From the IMG/VR virus record IMGVR_UViG_3300005468_000031, positions 1-41,368 of that record: a stretch of DNA of 41,368 nucleotides; one strand, 5' to 3'. Shown in pieces: positions 22,549 to 30,602 of the stretch (its first letter is position 1; every line of letters begins with the position of its first letter). The notes under the pieces are model-generated. The model made no database searches, was not told where the DNA came from, and saw only the letters and a list, made by a program, of their open reading frames with translations. The stretch comes from a virus. A program made the position numbers and the translations under genes.

Positions 22549-24114
22549 TTAGTGCCCGTTCCCGTTTGCGACGGTGTATTCGCCCGGGAGCCGCCGCGCG
22601 AGGCGGCCGCGGCCGTTCTGGATTCCTTCTTCGTCCTTCTGGTCTTGGGCGTTTTGCTTCGCGACGGCATCGGCGACGCTCGCGCCGGCGATCGAGAGCT
22701 CGTACTGGGCGGCCAGGTCCTGCTCGGCTTTGAGCTGGGCGAAGACCTTCTTCACGTCGAGCCCCTGCTCCTCCAAGATCCGGGTCCGGGAGTCGAGGCC
22801 GTTTTCGATCGCGAGCGCGGCGGCCTGGATGTCCTTCAGGGGATCGACCCAAGTCCACCCGCGGCAGATCCACTGGCATTCGGTGAACGGGGTCGGATCG
22901 TAGGTGCCGAGCGAGAGCTTCCCGGTGAGGAGGGAGATCCGGAGCCACTCGCGATAGATCGGGTTCAGGAAGTGCTGGACCCAGTACTCCTGGAGCCGGA
23001 GGTAGAAGTCGCGCTCGTCGAGCTTCCCGCCGCGCATCGAGCTGTAATTGACCGACTCGAGATCCCCGGTCAGGGACGGGTAGGAAAGCCCGATTCCAAC
23101 CGCGATCTTTCGGCCGATCTGCCTCTGGAAGGCGGAGAATCCTGCGTTCGGATGGTCCGTATCGAAGGGCTCGACCGTCCAGCCCGGGGGGAGCTTCCCG
23201 AAGATCCCGGGCTCAACCTCCATCGTGAAACCGCCCTGTTTCGTCTCCTCGCCGATCTCGCCCGCGTTTACGGCGTCGGTCGTCCGGAAGAAGCCCATCT
23301 TCGCCGCACCAATGCACGCGGCCATGAGCTCCGCCTCCGTGTAGGAGGCATCCATCTTCAAGGAGACGAGAACGGGAAGGAGCCAGGTCACGGCGCGCGT
23401 CTGGTTCAGGCGCCGCATCCGGAAATTGTGGAGGACCTGGTCGGCCGGGATCCGCTGGCGCTCCGGCTTCTGCCCGCCGTAGACCACCGACGTGTCGTCG
23501 AATACGTGGTAGGCGAGCGGCCGTCGCCAGCGGTCCAGCTCGATCCCCATGACCACCCGAGAATCGGCCGACGTGCCCGGCACGTTCATGCTCTCGTCGA
23601 TCTGGTCCGGATCGATCGGCTCAAGCCCATAGGACCAGTCGTTCTTGAAGCCGACCCAGCGGCGCGTGAAGAGCTCCCCGTCGTTCACGTGGTTTTGAAA
23701 CGCCACGTGCATGTACTCGACCAGGTTCATCTTCCCGTCGGTCGTGACGCGGGACTCGGCGAAGCGCTGCCAGGTGTCCTTGATGAGGGCGTTTGTCTTC
23801 TCGTCGAGCTCGCCGTTCGGGAGCTTCACCTGGGGCGAGATCGTCGGGCCCCAGGGGCCGATCACGTTGTTCGAGAGGAGGCTCAGGGCCTGCTCGACGT
23901 AGGGGGCGGTATCCCTAAGATCGCGGGCGCGGGCGCGGAGGCGGCGCGCGGAGCGGCGCACCTCCTCGTCCGCGTTCACGGACCGCATGATCCAGTCGAG
24001 GAAGAAGCGGTTTCCCATGGGGTTCGTGACGAGCGCCGCCTGCTCGGGGAAGATCTCCCGCTTGAAGGAGGCGATCGCGCGGCGGAGGCGCGTTCCGAGC
24101 GGGGCCTTCTTCAC
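22549..24114 (-). CDS. Portal protein, lambda family
   Basis: A 521-residue protein of the lambda B-type portal family, recognised by RDTAPYVEQALSLLSNNVIG, HVNDGELFTRRW, GLSYPSLTGDLESVNYSS and MRGGKLDERDFY. The portal dodecamer forms the DNA channel at one capsid vertex and docks the terminase. It is followed by the capsid fusion after 10 bases and overlaps the upstream connector-like gene by ATGA. Length is normal for the family. Confidence 0.95.
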   Translation of the reverse strand: MKKAPLGTRLRRAIASFKREIFPEQAALVTNPMGNRFFLDWIMRSVNADEEVRRSARRLRARARDLRDTAPYVEQALSLLSNNVIGPWGPTISPQVKLPNGELDEKTNALIKDTWQRFAESRVTTDGKMNLVEYMHVAFQNHVNDGELFTRRWVGFKNDWSYGLEPIDPDQIDESMNVPGTSADSRVVMGIELDRWRRPLAYHVFDDTSVVYGGQKPERQRIPADQVLHNFRMRRLNQTRAVTWLLPVLVSLKMDASYTEAELMAACIGAAKMGFFRTTDAVNAGEIGEETKQGGFTMEVEPGIFGKLPPGWTVEPFDTDHPNAGFSAFQRQIGRKIAVGIGLSYPSLTGDLESVNYSSMRGGKLDERDFYLRLQEYWVQHFLNPIYREWLRISLLTGKLSLGTYDPTPFTECQWICRGWTWVDPLKDIQAAALAIENGLDSRTRILEEQGLDVKKVFAQLKAEQDLAAQYELSIAGASVADAVAKQNAQDQKDEEGIQNGRGRLARRLPGEYTVANGNGH

Positions 24115-24683
24115 GGCCTCATCCCGCCGGAGTAGTAGACCCGCACCGGCACCTCGAGCTGACCCGGGTGGAGGCGGGCGCGGATCCGGCTCTTCAGGCT
24201 GTCCCGGATCCGGAGGAGCTCCAAGAGGTCGTGCTTCACGACGCGCCGGCCGGCGATCTCGTATTCGAGGATGTCGGCCGAGAGGCGACCCGAGGTGACC
24301 CCGGCGCCGCTCTTATAGGCGATGACCTTCTCGACCATCGCCAAGGCCTTCTCTTCCCAGCTCTGGATCGCTCCCGCCGCCGCGGCGCCGATGTCGGGCA
24401 GGATCTCAAGCCGGCCTTCGGCGGCGGTTAACACCTGGGTCCCGTCGGTGACCCGCTCCCGCCATTCGTAGTCGCCGGCGACGAGGCCCGCCGTCTCGAG
24501 CGCGGTCAGGGTGACCTTGAAGTCCTTCCCGACCGCGACGGCGTCCTTGTCGACCGCGCCAGCGCCCTTCAGGTGGAGCTTTAAGGTCCAGCCTCCGTTG
24601 GCGGGGAAGTCGGTGTACGACCGGGTGTATTCGACCGAGGTTCCAGCTTCGATTTGATCGGGGATTTGGGTGAGGGTCTGCAC
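24111..24683 (-). CDS. Connector-associated protein upstream of portal (Ig-like N-term, gpW-like position)
   Basis: A 190-residue protein with GTG start. Residues about 1-95 are beta-rich (GGWTLKLHLKGAGAVDKDAV, AGDYEWRERV). Residues about 105-180 are helical (EKALAMVEKVIAYKSG; IAGRRVVKHDLLELLRIRDS). The layout is that of conserved proteins found just upstream of lambda-type portals, where lambda carries gpW. Probably a head-tail connector or portal accessory factor. No sharp ribosome-binding site is seen. Confidence 0.62.
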   Translation of the reverse strand: MQTLTQIPDQIEAGTSVEYTRSYTDFPANGGWTLKLHLKGAGAVDKDAVAVGKDFKVTLTALETAGLVAGDYEWRERVTDGTQVLTAAEGRLEILPDIGAAAAGAIQSWEEKALAMVEKVIAYKSGAGVTSGRLSADILEYEIAGRRVVKHDLLELLRIRDSLKSRIRARLHPGQLEVPVRVYYSGGMRP

Positions 24684-24807
24684 CCAGCGAGAGTCGGGTT
24701 TTCGGGGGACTGACTTCGATTGAAGAATAAATCAACTTTTCATAGGGGGCTCACGTTTGAGGAGGGGTGGCGGCGGGAGGTCTGAAGCGGTTACTGTGTG
24801 GGCCTTC
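24684..24807. other. Intergenic stretch, no gene seen
   Basis: Between the head operon and the tRNA. It contains an AT-rich patch (about 24721-24742) unlike the surroundings. No convincing -35/-10 pair was found on either strand, although TACTGT at 24792-24797 could serve as a -10 for the tRNA. It is the natural place for a late promoter on the minus strand. Confidence 0.4.
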
Positions 24808-24881
24808 GGCGCCGTAGCTCAGCTGGACAGAGCACGGGATTTCTAATCCCGCGGTCGCGGGTTCGACTCCCGCCGGCGCCT
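24808..24881 (+). tRNA. tRNA-Arg (anticodon TCT)
   Basis: Full cloverleaf: acceptor GGCGCCG/CGGCGCC (7 bp), D-stem GCTC/GAGC, anticodon stem CGGGA/TCCCG with loop TTTCTAA (anticodon TCT at 24842-24844), 5-base variable loop, T-stem GCGGG/CCCGC with loop TTCGACT. CCA is not encoded and base 73 is T, which is uncommon for Arg tRNAs. It reads AGA/AGG codons. It is the only clear plus-strand gene, antisense to all neighbours. Its anticodon arm shares 13 bases with the site next to the integrase at 35365-35377. Confidence 0.95.
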
Positions 24882-24890
24882 ACCCGAACG

Positions 24891-25088
24891 CTAGCGGGGG
24901 TGCTTCGATTCCCACCTTCGAATCACCCTGTACCATCGAGCGTTCGGTTCTGGAGGGCGCGGCGGTATCCGTTCGGAGATGTCCGCGAAGAACGCTTCCA
25001 GGAGACAGGCCTTCTCGAACCGCTCGCCGTAGTCGCGGAGTCGGAATCTCTCCAGCGTCGCCTGGACGTGCGGGCCTAGCGGGGTCAT
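24891..25088 (-). CDS. Small hypothetical protein, 65 aa
   Basis: Starts at the ATG that shares ATGA with the previous stop; a reading from 25106 ignores that junction. Basic, helical, with LERFRLRDYGERFEKACLLE and a Pro/Arg-rich C-terminus. Last gene of the early-region chain before the tRNA. No family recognised. Confidence 0.55.
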   Translation of the reverse strand: MTPLGPHVQATLERFRLRDYGERFEKACLLEAFFADISERIPPRPPEPNARWYRVIRRWESKHPR

Positions 25089-25282
25089 CGCAACGTCTTG
25101 GCCCATCCGAGGATCATCGCGCAGATCGCCGGCTGCCGGTTCCTGTTGCTCATGCCGGTCGCATAAATCGTGGCGAGAAGTCGTTCAAGTTCCTCGGCCA
25201 CATCGTTCGCCTCAGCCGCCGAATGTATCTGCTGCGCTTCCTCTAGGCGCACTGCTAGCGCTCTGATCCTCGCAATAATCAT
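25085..25282 (-). CDS. Small helical hypothetical protein, 65 aa
   Basis: ATGA overlaps on both sides fix the start at 25282 (MIIARIRALAVRLEEAQQIH). Alpha-helical and charged, with no motif. Part of the chain of overlapping early genes. Confidence 0.55.
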   Translation of the reverse strand: MIIARIRALAVRLEEAQQIHSAAEANDVAEELERLLATIYATGMSNRNRQPAICAMILGWAKTLR

Positions 25283-25800
25283 ATCTTTCCCTGCCGCGGT
25301 GCGAGACTGGCCAGGGCTCTCCACGCTTCAAGCATCTTGGCTCCAGTCGTGCCCTCTGGCGGAACTCCACCGACCGATTCCCAATAGGCGCAGTAGGCGT
25401 CAGCCGCTTCCACGAAAGCCAGCCTTAGCGGGCTAGGGGCAACGCTCCTGAGCGCGGTCAACTCTTCCTCGATGACCGAAGCCCAATATTCAGCGTCATC
25501 TTCGATGGGGCAATCAAAGCACCTATAGGCACGCATTTCCTTCAGGGCTTGGTCTGCGGTCATTGGTCGCGCTCCATCAGCGCCTTCCTCAGCTTCCGCG
25601 TCATGGGGAACGAAGCCCGAGATTCTCCACCGCCAGAGGATAAGGTCAATCGTGAGCTCCCATTCCGCTTTTGCCTTCCAGGCGGGATCGTTTGGAGCCC
25701 AGATCCGCAGACGCGCACCAAGACCGATCGTATGGGTCTCATTCGACTCGCGGATATCGTCGACGTTCCAGCTCACCCACTGGAACGGCCAGATGTTCAT
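25279..25800 (-). CDS. Hypothetical protein, 173 aa
   Basis: Starts MNIWPFQWVSWNVDDIRESN with an ATGA overlap to the upstream gene. Rich in Trp and acidic residues; has paired cysteines in YRCFDCPIEDD. The C-terminal half is helical (LRLAFVEAADAYCAYWESVG). No family recognised. Confidence 0.62.
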   Translation of the reverse strand: MNIWPFQWVSWNVDDIRESNETHTIGLGARLRIWAPNDPAWKAKAEWELTIDLILWRWRISGFVPHDAEAEEGADGARPMTADQALKEMRAYRCFDCPIEDDAEYWASVIEEELTALRSVAPSPLRLAFVEAADAYCAYWESVGGVPPEGTTGAKMLEAWRALASLAPRQGKI

Positions 25801-26051
25801 TTCGCTGGCCCCCGCCGGCGAGTGAGGGCTCGAACATAAGCCTCGCGCGCAGCGGCATCTGGATCGCCTCCATCACCGAACATCGCGAGAGGCGAGGACC
25901 GGCAGAGCACGGTCTCGCCATCGATGGTGGCCTTGCCGATGATCCACTCCGTCGACCCATCCTTAAAGACGGCACCGCACCTGGGATCGTTGGGATCCAT
26001 CCAGAGGGCACCTCGGAAGATTGGTAGCTTCTCGAGTTCTTCGAGCGTCAT
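25797..26051 (-). CDS. Small hypothetical protein, 84 aa
   Basis: ATGA overlaps with both neighbours fix the start at 26051 (MTLEELEKLPIFRGALWMDP). Compact alpha/beta look with FKDGSTEWIIGKATIDGETV. The C-terminus is Arg-rich. Function unknown. Confidence 0.58.
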   Translation of the reverse strand: MTLEELEKLPIFRGALWMDPNDPRCGAVFKDGSTEWIIGKATIDGETVLCRSSPLAMFGDGGDPDAAAREAYVRALTRRRGPAK

Positions 26052-26548
26052 GTTCGCGCCTCGGCGTCCAGGAGTGCCTTCAGTGAACGGAGCGCTCCCA
26101 TTCTCGCTTTCATCTCCACTTGAATCAGGGCCAGGGCAGCGTTCACGTCCGTACTCGCTGGCGGATAGTGGAAGCGTTCGTCGCTCTCGATCTTGGCGAT
26201 CTCTCGCTCGACAAAGCCTCTGACATCGGACGCCGTGGCCTCCGCTGCTGGATGCATCTGCGCGAAGACGCGATCGGTCATCACGATCAGCGTGGGGGGC
26301 GAATAGCCGGCCCCCTTGCGTAGCTTCACGGCCACAATGCCGGCCTTCTTCCTCTGGGCGCCCTGTCCCTCCGCGATGAGCGCAAGCTCGGTCAGGCGCG
26401 ACAGGGAGAGCTCCTTCACGTTCTTGCATTGTGCGACGAAACGCGGGCCTTCGCAATCGAGCGCGTGTCCGCTATTGGCCGGGAACCGGCTTCCCCCAAT
26501 CAGCTCGGCGACCGCGCGTTCGAACTGTTTCCAGAGGTGATCGGGCAT
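26048..26548 (-). CDS. PD-(D/E)XK nuclease-like protein (resolvase type)
   Basis: A 166-residue protein starting at 26548 through a TGATG junction. The N-terminal half shows a restriction-nuclease-like core: FERAVAELIGGSRFPANSGH, Asp31 in ALDCEG, then Gln40-x-Lys42 in VAQCKN, i.e. D...QxK with a preceding helix glutamate. Proteins of this type include Holliday-junction resolvases and Mrr-like nucleases. In a phage early operon it may process replication or recombination intermediates. The C-terminal half is helical. Fold assignment is by motif only. Confidence 0.68.
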   Translation of the reverse strand: MPDHLWKQFERAVAELIGGSRFPANSGHALDCEGPRFVAQCKNVKELSLSRLTELALIAEGQGAQRKKAGIVAVKLRKGAGYSPPTLIVMTDRVFAQMHPAAEATASDVRGFVEREIAKIESDERFHYPPASTDVNAALALIQVEMKARMGALRSLKALLDAEART

Positions 26549-26997
26549 CAGCTGCTCCCGCCGGGCCCGAGGAGGCCCCGGGGCATCGTGCCGGCTTCGA
26601 GGGCCGGTTGGATCTCCGTGACCGCCCACTCGGCCACGGTGCGCCCATCCTTCATCTGCATGTAGGGCAGGAACTCCTCTTCCATCGTCACGATCCCAGA
26701 GTGAACCGCCTCAAGCTTCGCCTTCAAGATCAGGACGAGCGCGCGCCAGCGGCGCCGGTTCTCCTGGGCCGCCCGCTCCTCGGCCGTCTTCCGGCCCCGG
26801 GTCTCGCTCGGGGCTACGTTCCGATGGAGGACGAACCGCATGATCCGGTCGCGCAGCTCGAAGGCAAGGACGTAGCCCTTCGGCTGTTGGCTGTACATGA
26901 ACGAGCCCGCGCCGTAGTGGGAGAGAAGCCGCTCGATCTCCACTCTCGATTTCTCGACGGGGACCTTCGTGTCTTCGGCGTACATGCGACGGGTCAT
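26548..26997 (-). CDS. Conserved phage protein of unknown function, 149 aa
   Basis: Starts MTRRMYAEDTKVPVEKSRVE at 26997 (ATGA overlap). The layout, with EIERLLSHYGAGSFMYSQQP, a YVLAFELRDRIMRFVLHR strand pair and RWRALVLILKAKLEAVHSGI, resembles a conserved early-region protein of siphophages that is often annotated only as hypothetical. A DNA-metabolism role is possible but unproven. Confidence 0.72.
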   Translation of the reverse strand: MTRRMYAEDTKVPVEKSRVEIERLLSHYGAGSFMYSQQPKGYVLAFELRDRIMRFVLHRNVAPSETRGRKTAEERAAQENRRRWRALVLILKAKLEAVHSGIVTMEEEFLPYMQMKDGRTVAEWAVTEIQPALEAGTMPRGLLGPGGSS

Positions 26998-27239
26998 CGG
27001 AGGTCGACTTTGAAGGCCACGGCCAGGTCGGGGAGACACTCGCCGCCGTCCTGGTCCAGCATCTCTAGGACGAGCTGCTGTTGGATCTCCTCGGCCGTCG
27101 CACGGACGCTCAGGTCCGTGTTCACGATGAAGGCGCGCGCGAAGGCGCGGAGGAACTCTTCGGCACTAAGCGCTTTCGCCCTTTTGGCGATCGCGTCCAC
27201 GATCACCTTCTGATTGTCCGTCCAGGCGGTCTCGGTCAT
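26994..27239 (-). CDS. Hypothetical protein, 81 aa
   Basis: ATGA overlaps at both ends. Helical (TDNQKVIVDAIAKRAKALSA; AEEIQQQLVLEMLDQDG). No motif recognised. It travels with the conserved gene at 26548. Confidence 0.6.
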   Translation of the reverse strand: MTETAWTDNQKVIVDAIAKRAKALSAEEFLRAFARAFIVNTDLSVRATAEEIQQQLVLEMLDQDGGECLPDLAVAFKVDLR

Positions 27240-27601
27240 CTTCGCGCCTCGTCGAGCATCTCGCGGAGTGTGGCTGCGTAGGCGTCGCGTTTGTGGCTTG
27301 GCATCGCCGACATGATGACCCCGGCATGCGCCGCCTCAATCGCCTCCACCCGCTCAAGGGTTTTCTCCCACGTGAGTTTGGGAGCATAGTCTGGGGGCGG
27401 GAACGGCACACCGCTGCTCTTCCGTTGCCAGATTGTCCAAGCCTCATCAGCGAATTGACTCGAGGGGATGCGCTCGATAGCTTTCGCGGCCTCGGCTTCC
27501 GTGCCCCCGCGCCAACCGGACCCGTAAGCAACGCCGAGCGCCATTCCGGCATCGAACGCCGTCCTTGCATCATTGGCCAGCATGCGCCCACGCTCGGTCA
27601 C
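27236..27601 (-). CDS. Hypothetical protein, 121 aa
   Basis: GTG start sharing GTGA with the previous stop (MTERGRMLANDARTAFDAGM). A small-residue-rich segment ALGVAYGSGWRGG is followed by charged helices ending MLDEARR. No family recognised. Confidence 0.58.
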   Translation of the reverse strand: MTERGRMLANDARTAFDAGMALGVAYGSGWRGGTEAEAAKAIERIPSSQFADEAWTIWQRKSSGVPFPPPDYAPKLTWEKTLERVEAIEAAHAGVIMSAMPSHKRDAYAATLREMLDEARR

Positions 27602-27987
27602 ATCCCCTCCCGCGCGGCCAGGAAATCGGGCTTCGGGAACTGAAGCGGACTTGTTTGCTCCCGCGCGGCCCATTCCGCCGCGGCCGCGCGCTGCTCGCGG
27701 GTCCAGCCCTGAATCGTTTCCAGAGTGGGCGGAGGTTTCAGGACGAGCTCGAGGAGATCGTGGACCAGGTCCGCATTGTCGCCGGGAGGGCCCATCGTCT
27801 TCGGCGCGCGCTTCCGGAAGTCGTTCGCCTTGGGGCAAGTGAGGTAGTGATTCCGGAAGGCCCCTTTCACGGGGACGGCGTGGTCGCCGAAGAGCTGATA
27901 GATATGCGCCGCCGGCTCGAGCGGGATCTTATTCCCCTTCGGCCCGATCCCAAACTCGATGTCGACGCCGCACTCGCAGGTCTTCAT
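27598..27987 (-). CDS. Early phage protein with Cys/His cluster, 129 aa
   Basis: Starts MKTCECGVDIEFGIGPKGNK with an ATGA overlap to ParB. Cys4, Cys6 and a later HYLTC could form a metal site. The rest includes a beta-hairpin region, ending in a Trp/Arg/Glu-rich helix (QGWTREQRAAAAEWAAREQT). Function unknown. Confidence 0.65.
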   Translation of the reverse strand: MKTCECGVDIEFGIGPKGNKIPLEPAAHIYQLFGDHAVPVKGAFRNHYLTCPKANDFRKRAPKTMGPPGDNADLVHDLLELVLKPPPTLETIQGWTREQRAAAAEWAAREQTSPLQFPKPDFLAAREGM

Positions 27988-29450
27988 TGCGCGCCCGCGC
28001 TCTTGCTCGGTCGCTTCCCGCGCGGCTTGGACTTCTTGGCCGACCCCTTGGCCGGTGCAGACGTCTGCACCGCCGCCGAGGCCTTGAGAATCTTCGAGAC
28101 GTCGACGCCGATCGCGCGCGCCTTCTTCGTGAAACGATCCCAGCCCCAGCCGTCCGTCGCGTCCCGCTGGATCACGTTGTAGGCGAGGTGGCGAACCAGG
28201 TCCTCGGCGCTCTTCCCGCGCGGGAGGGCCTGCGAGAGCGATCCGCCATAGCGGCTGGCCAACGAGACGACCAGATCCCCGATCGGGGAGGTCGCGCCCG
28301 CCGGCGCCTTCCGGATCTTCTCCGCAACCTCCTTCAGGATCTCCGGGATCGCCTTCATCCGGGCCTTCCGCTCGGCCGCCTCACGCTCCTCTTGCTTCTT
28401 AAGGCTCTCCCGGTTTGCCGCCTCGCGGTCCTCGCCGGTGGCGCCGCTCTTCGTGACCTCCTTTTGTCGCTTCGCCCGCTCCTTCTGCCAGGCCCCCCAG
28501 TGGACCTTGCACTTCTCTTTCGCGGTGCAGACCTTGAAGGCCTGGCCGCGGCCGAGCCCGATCACGATGACCCCGGTCACCGAGTACTCGCAGGTCTCGG
28601 ACTCCTCTTCGCCGTCGGCCCGCTGCCAGCCTCGAACGGTGAGGACCTTCTGGCCCGGATCCTTCGCGTCGTTCGGGATCACATAGTCGTGCGTGATGAA
28701 GACGACCTTCTCCTTCTCCTCCTTCGCGCGCGATAGCTCGACGTGGGTCTCGGGGAAGAGATCGGGAACGTCGGGGCGCGTATGGTCGAATCGGACGTGC
28801 TCGTCGACCCAGGCCTGGAGCTCGCGCACGCTCTTCGGCTTCATCCCGTGCCAGGGGTCTCGCTTTACGGCCTCGTCCTCGGCTTCCTCTTCCTCGTCTG
28901 AGAAGAGGGACATCTCCTCCACGAAGAGCGGACCGCCGCGGCGGCCGCGCCAATCCTGGTCCGTGTCCGTCGCGATTGCGCGGTCCTGGTCGGCCGGCTT
29001 CAGCCGCGCGAGGATCACCGCGTGCCCCGCCGTGAAGCGATCCTCGAGGAAGAGCTTCTGAGCATTCTTCGTCAGGGAGAGGAGTTTCACGCGGTCGTAG
29101 ATGTACTTCGACGAGCGGCCGATCCGCTCCGCGATGCGCGCGACGTCATATTTGTGGGTGTGCATCAGCTGGCGGTAGCCCTCCGCCTCCTCGAGCGCGT
29201 GAAGATTCGCCCGCTGGAGGTTCTCGATCACCTGGATCTCGAGGGCCTGCTGATCGGAGAGTGTTCGCACCAAGGCGGGGATCCTATAGAGGCCCGCCTC
29301 CCTGGCCGCCGCGAGGCGGCGATGGCCGGCGACGATCTCGTAGCGCGCGACGCTATCGTGAGTCGATTCCCTCGGCCTCACGAGGATCGGCTGGAGGACG
29401 CCGTGATCTTTCACGCTCTGGACCAGATCGGCGAAGAAGGAGTCCTTCAC
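27984..29450 (-). CDS. ParB/RepB-like protein, 5' end uncertain
   Basis: As called from GTG 29450, 488 residues: ParB N-terminal domain with the CTP-binding motif GHRR at residues 42-45, helix-turn-helix near 102-124 (DVARIAERIGRSSKYIYDRV), an acidic linker, then a long charged C-terminal half with a basic tail. The conserved N-terminal strand (ALERIAESKTNPRRT) is present in the same frame upstream of 29450 to about 29540, but has no ATG or GTG. A good ATG with GAGGAGG at 29544 is in another frame, needing a +1 shift near the G5 run at 29506-29510. Roles of phage ParB proteins include plasmid-like partition, regulation or nuclease activity. Confidence 0.8.
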   Translation of the reverse strand: MKDSFFADLVQSVKDHGVLQPILVRPRESTHDSVARYEIVAGHRRLAAAREAGLYRIPALVRTLSDQQALEIQVIENLQRANLHALEEAEGYRQLMHTHKYDVARIAERIGRSSKYIYDRVKLLSLTKNAQKLFLEDRFTAGHAVILARLKPADQDRAIATDTDQDWRGRRGGPLFVEEMSLFSDEEEEAEDEAVKRDPWHGMKPKSVRELQAWVDEHVRFDHTRPDVPDLFPETHVELSRAKEEKEKVVFITHDYVIPNDAKDPGQKVLTVRGWQRADGEEESETCEYSVTGVIVIGLGRGQAFKVCTAKEKCKVHWGAWQKERAKRQKEVTKSGATGEDREAANRESLKKQEEREAAERKARMKAIPEILKEVAEKIRKAPAGATSPIGDLVVSLASRYGGSLSQALPRGKSAEDLVRHLAYNVIQRDATDGWGWDRFTKKARAIGVDVSKILKASAAVQTSAPAKGSAKKSKPRGKRPSKSAGAQ

Positions 29451-29986
29451 CGTGCGGCGGGGATTGGTTTTGCTCTCCGCGATCCGCTCGAGGGCAATCT
29501 CGTGGCCCCCGTAGCTGGATGCGGCTTGTGGCGGCGTCTGTCATAACCTCCTCGTGCGCTTGCGGCCCCTTCGGTGGACACGGTCACAAGCGAGCTCCCG
29601 ATTCGGAGCGTGATGCCGATGGGCGGAGCCTCCTCAGCGGGCTTCCGGCTGGATTCCTTCGGTACGTCGCCCCCCCCCACGGCCCTCCGCCGGCCTGCCA
29701 CTCCCTTCTTTCGGCGCTCATGGTAGCGGCGCATATACTCGCGCTTCCTCGCCTTCGCTTCCTCGTCGGAGGGAGCAGATCCTTTGATTCCCGTCGGCAT
29801 CGGGGCTCCTTTCCTCTTCTCCTCGGCCCACCGGCGCGCGGCGATCGCCGCCGGGGATAGAGGCTCGGCTTCGGAGTTGCGGCCAGGCGTCAACTCGGGA
29901 CTCGTCCCAACCGATGGGACTCCGCCCGCACCTGGCCGCGCGGTCTCCGTCTCTTCTTCGGGCTTCTTGATCGGCTCCTCGTTCAT
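29447..29986 (-). CDS. Basic Pro/Glu/Arg-rich hypothetical protein, 179 aa
   Basis: Start ATG overlaps the upstream stop (ATGA). Low-complexity N-terminus, then a basic helix (EEAKARKREYMRRYHERRKK) and a strand-rich stretch (IGITLRIGSSLVTVSTEG). The last 30 residues lie over the disturbed ParB 5' end and look like out-of-frame sequence; the stop forms GTGA with ParB's GTG. Possibly DNA-binding by charge. The true C-terminus may be near 29540. Confidence 0.55.
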   Translation of the reverse strand: MNEEPIKKPEEETETARPGAGGVPSVGTSPELTPGRNSEAEPLSPAAIAARRWAEEKRKGAPMPTGIKGSAPSDEEAKARKREYMRRYHERRKKGVAGRRRAVGGGDVPKESSRKPAEEAPPIGITLRIGSSLVTVSTEGAASARGGYDRRRHKPHPATGATRLPSSGSRRAKPIPAAR

Positions 29987-30288
29987 GCCGCCGTCACGTT
30001 CTCCGGGACGCGACCGCGGCCTCGCTTCACCTCAATCCAAAGCCCGTCCGCCATCGCCAGGCGCTTCAGGTGCTCATACATGAGCCGGCTCAGGCGACTC
30101 TTCCGGTAGATCCGCCGGTAGCGCGAGCGCTTTCGCTCCTGGTAGGCCGTGTTGAGCTGGTACTGGTCCCGCATCCAGCGGCGCCGGTAGAGGAGCCTCG
30201 CGACGCATCGCATGCAGCGGCACCCGGAGATCGGATAGGGCTTCTCCTTCGAGCCGTGGCAGCCTTTCATCGGAAACCGCGCCGGCAT
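29983..30288 (-). CDS. Arg-rich small protein with CxC-MRC cluster, 101 aa
   Basis: Start at 30288 set by a TGATG junction. Contains MKGCHGSKEKPYPISGCRCM then RCVARLLYRRRWMRDQ: four cysteines that may bind zinc, followed by a very basic helical region. Likely nucleic-acid binding by composition. The N-terminal 111 residues of the longer frame are shadow sequence. Confidence 0.58.
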   Translation of the reverse strand: MPARFPMKGCHGSKEKPYPISGCRCMRCVARLLYRRRWMRDQYQLNTAYQERKRSRYRRIYRKSRLSRLMYEHLKRLAMADGLWIEVKRGRGRVPENVTAA

Positions 30289-30602
30289 CAGGCACTCTTC
30301 CTTTCCCGCCCTCGGCTCCAACGGACGGAGTTCGCATGCCTCGCGGTTTCCTGCCGGCGGGCGAAGGCGAGCGCGGCCGCTCGCTGCTCCGCTCTGCGTT
30401 GCTTGATCCTCAGGGCCAGCTGGATCCGATTCTCCCGAAGCCTCTGCCGCTTCGCTCGGCGCGAGTGTTTCAGCCAGATCTGGCGACGCTCGATGCAGAG
30501 GTAATGGTGAATCAACGGCCAGGCGTCCTCGATCGGGACGCGGGACCGCATCAGATCCAGGACGGCCGCGTGCGCTTGGGTGGCGGTCAGCGTCGCGCTC
30601 AT
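30288..30602 (-). CDS. Arg-rich helical hypothetical protein, 104 aa
   Basis: Starts MSATLTATQAHAAVLDLMRS at 30602 (ATGA overlap). The second half is dominated by Arg/Gln/Ala helices (RLRENRIQLALRIKQRRAEQ). Probably nucleic-acid binding by charge; no family recognised. Confidence 0.58.
   Translation of the reverse strand: MSATLTATQAHAAVLDLMRSRVPIEDAWPLIHHYLCIERRQIWLKHSRRAKRQRLRENRIQLALRIKQRRAEQRAAALAFARRQETARHANSVRWSRGRERKSA

Noticed and set aside
19968-24135. Long plus-strand open frames (up to about 650 codons) over the capsid and portal region
   Set aside because: They are antisense images of high-GC minus-strand genes with firm assignments, have Arg/Gly/Asp-rich meaningless sequence and no ribosome-binding sites.
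29353-29544. Independent 63-residue gene at the ParB 5' end
   Set aside because: Only its first dozen residues look natural and they fit as the missing ParB start; the remainder is out of frame with ParB.
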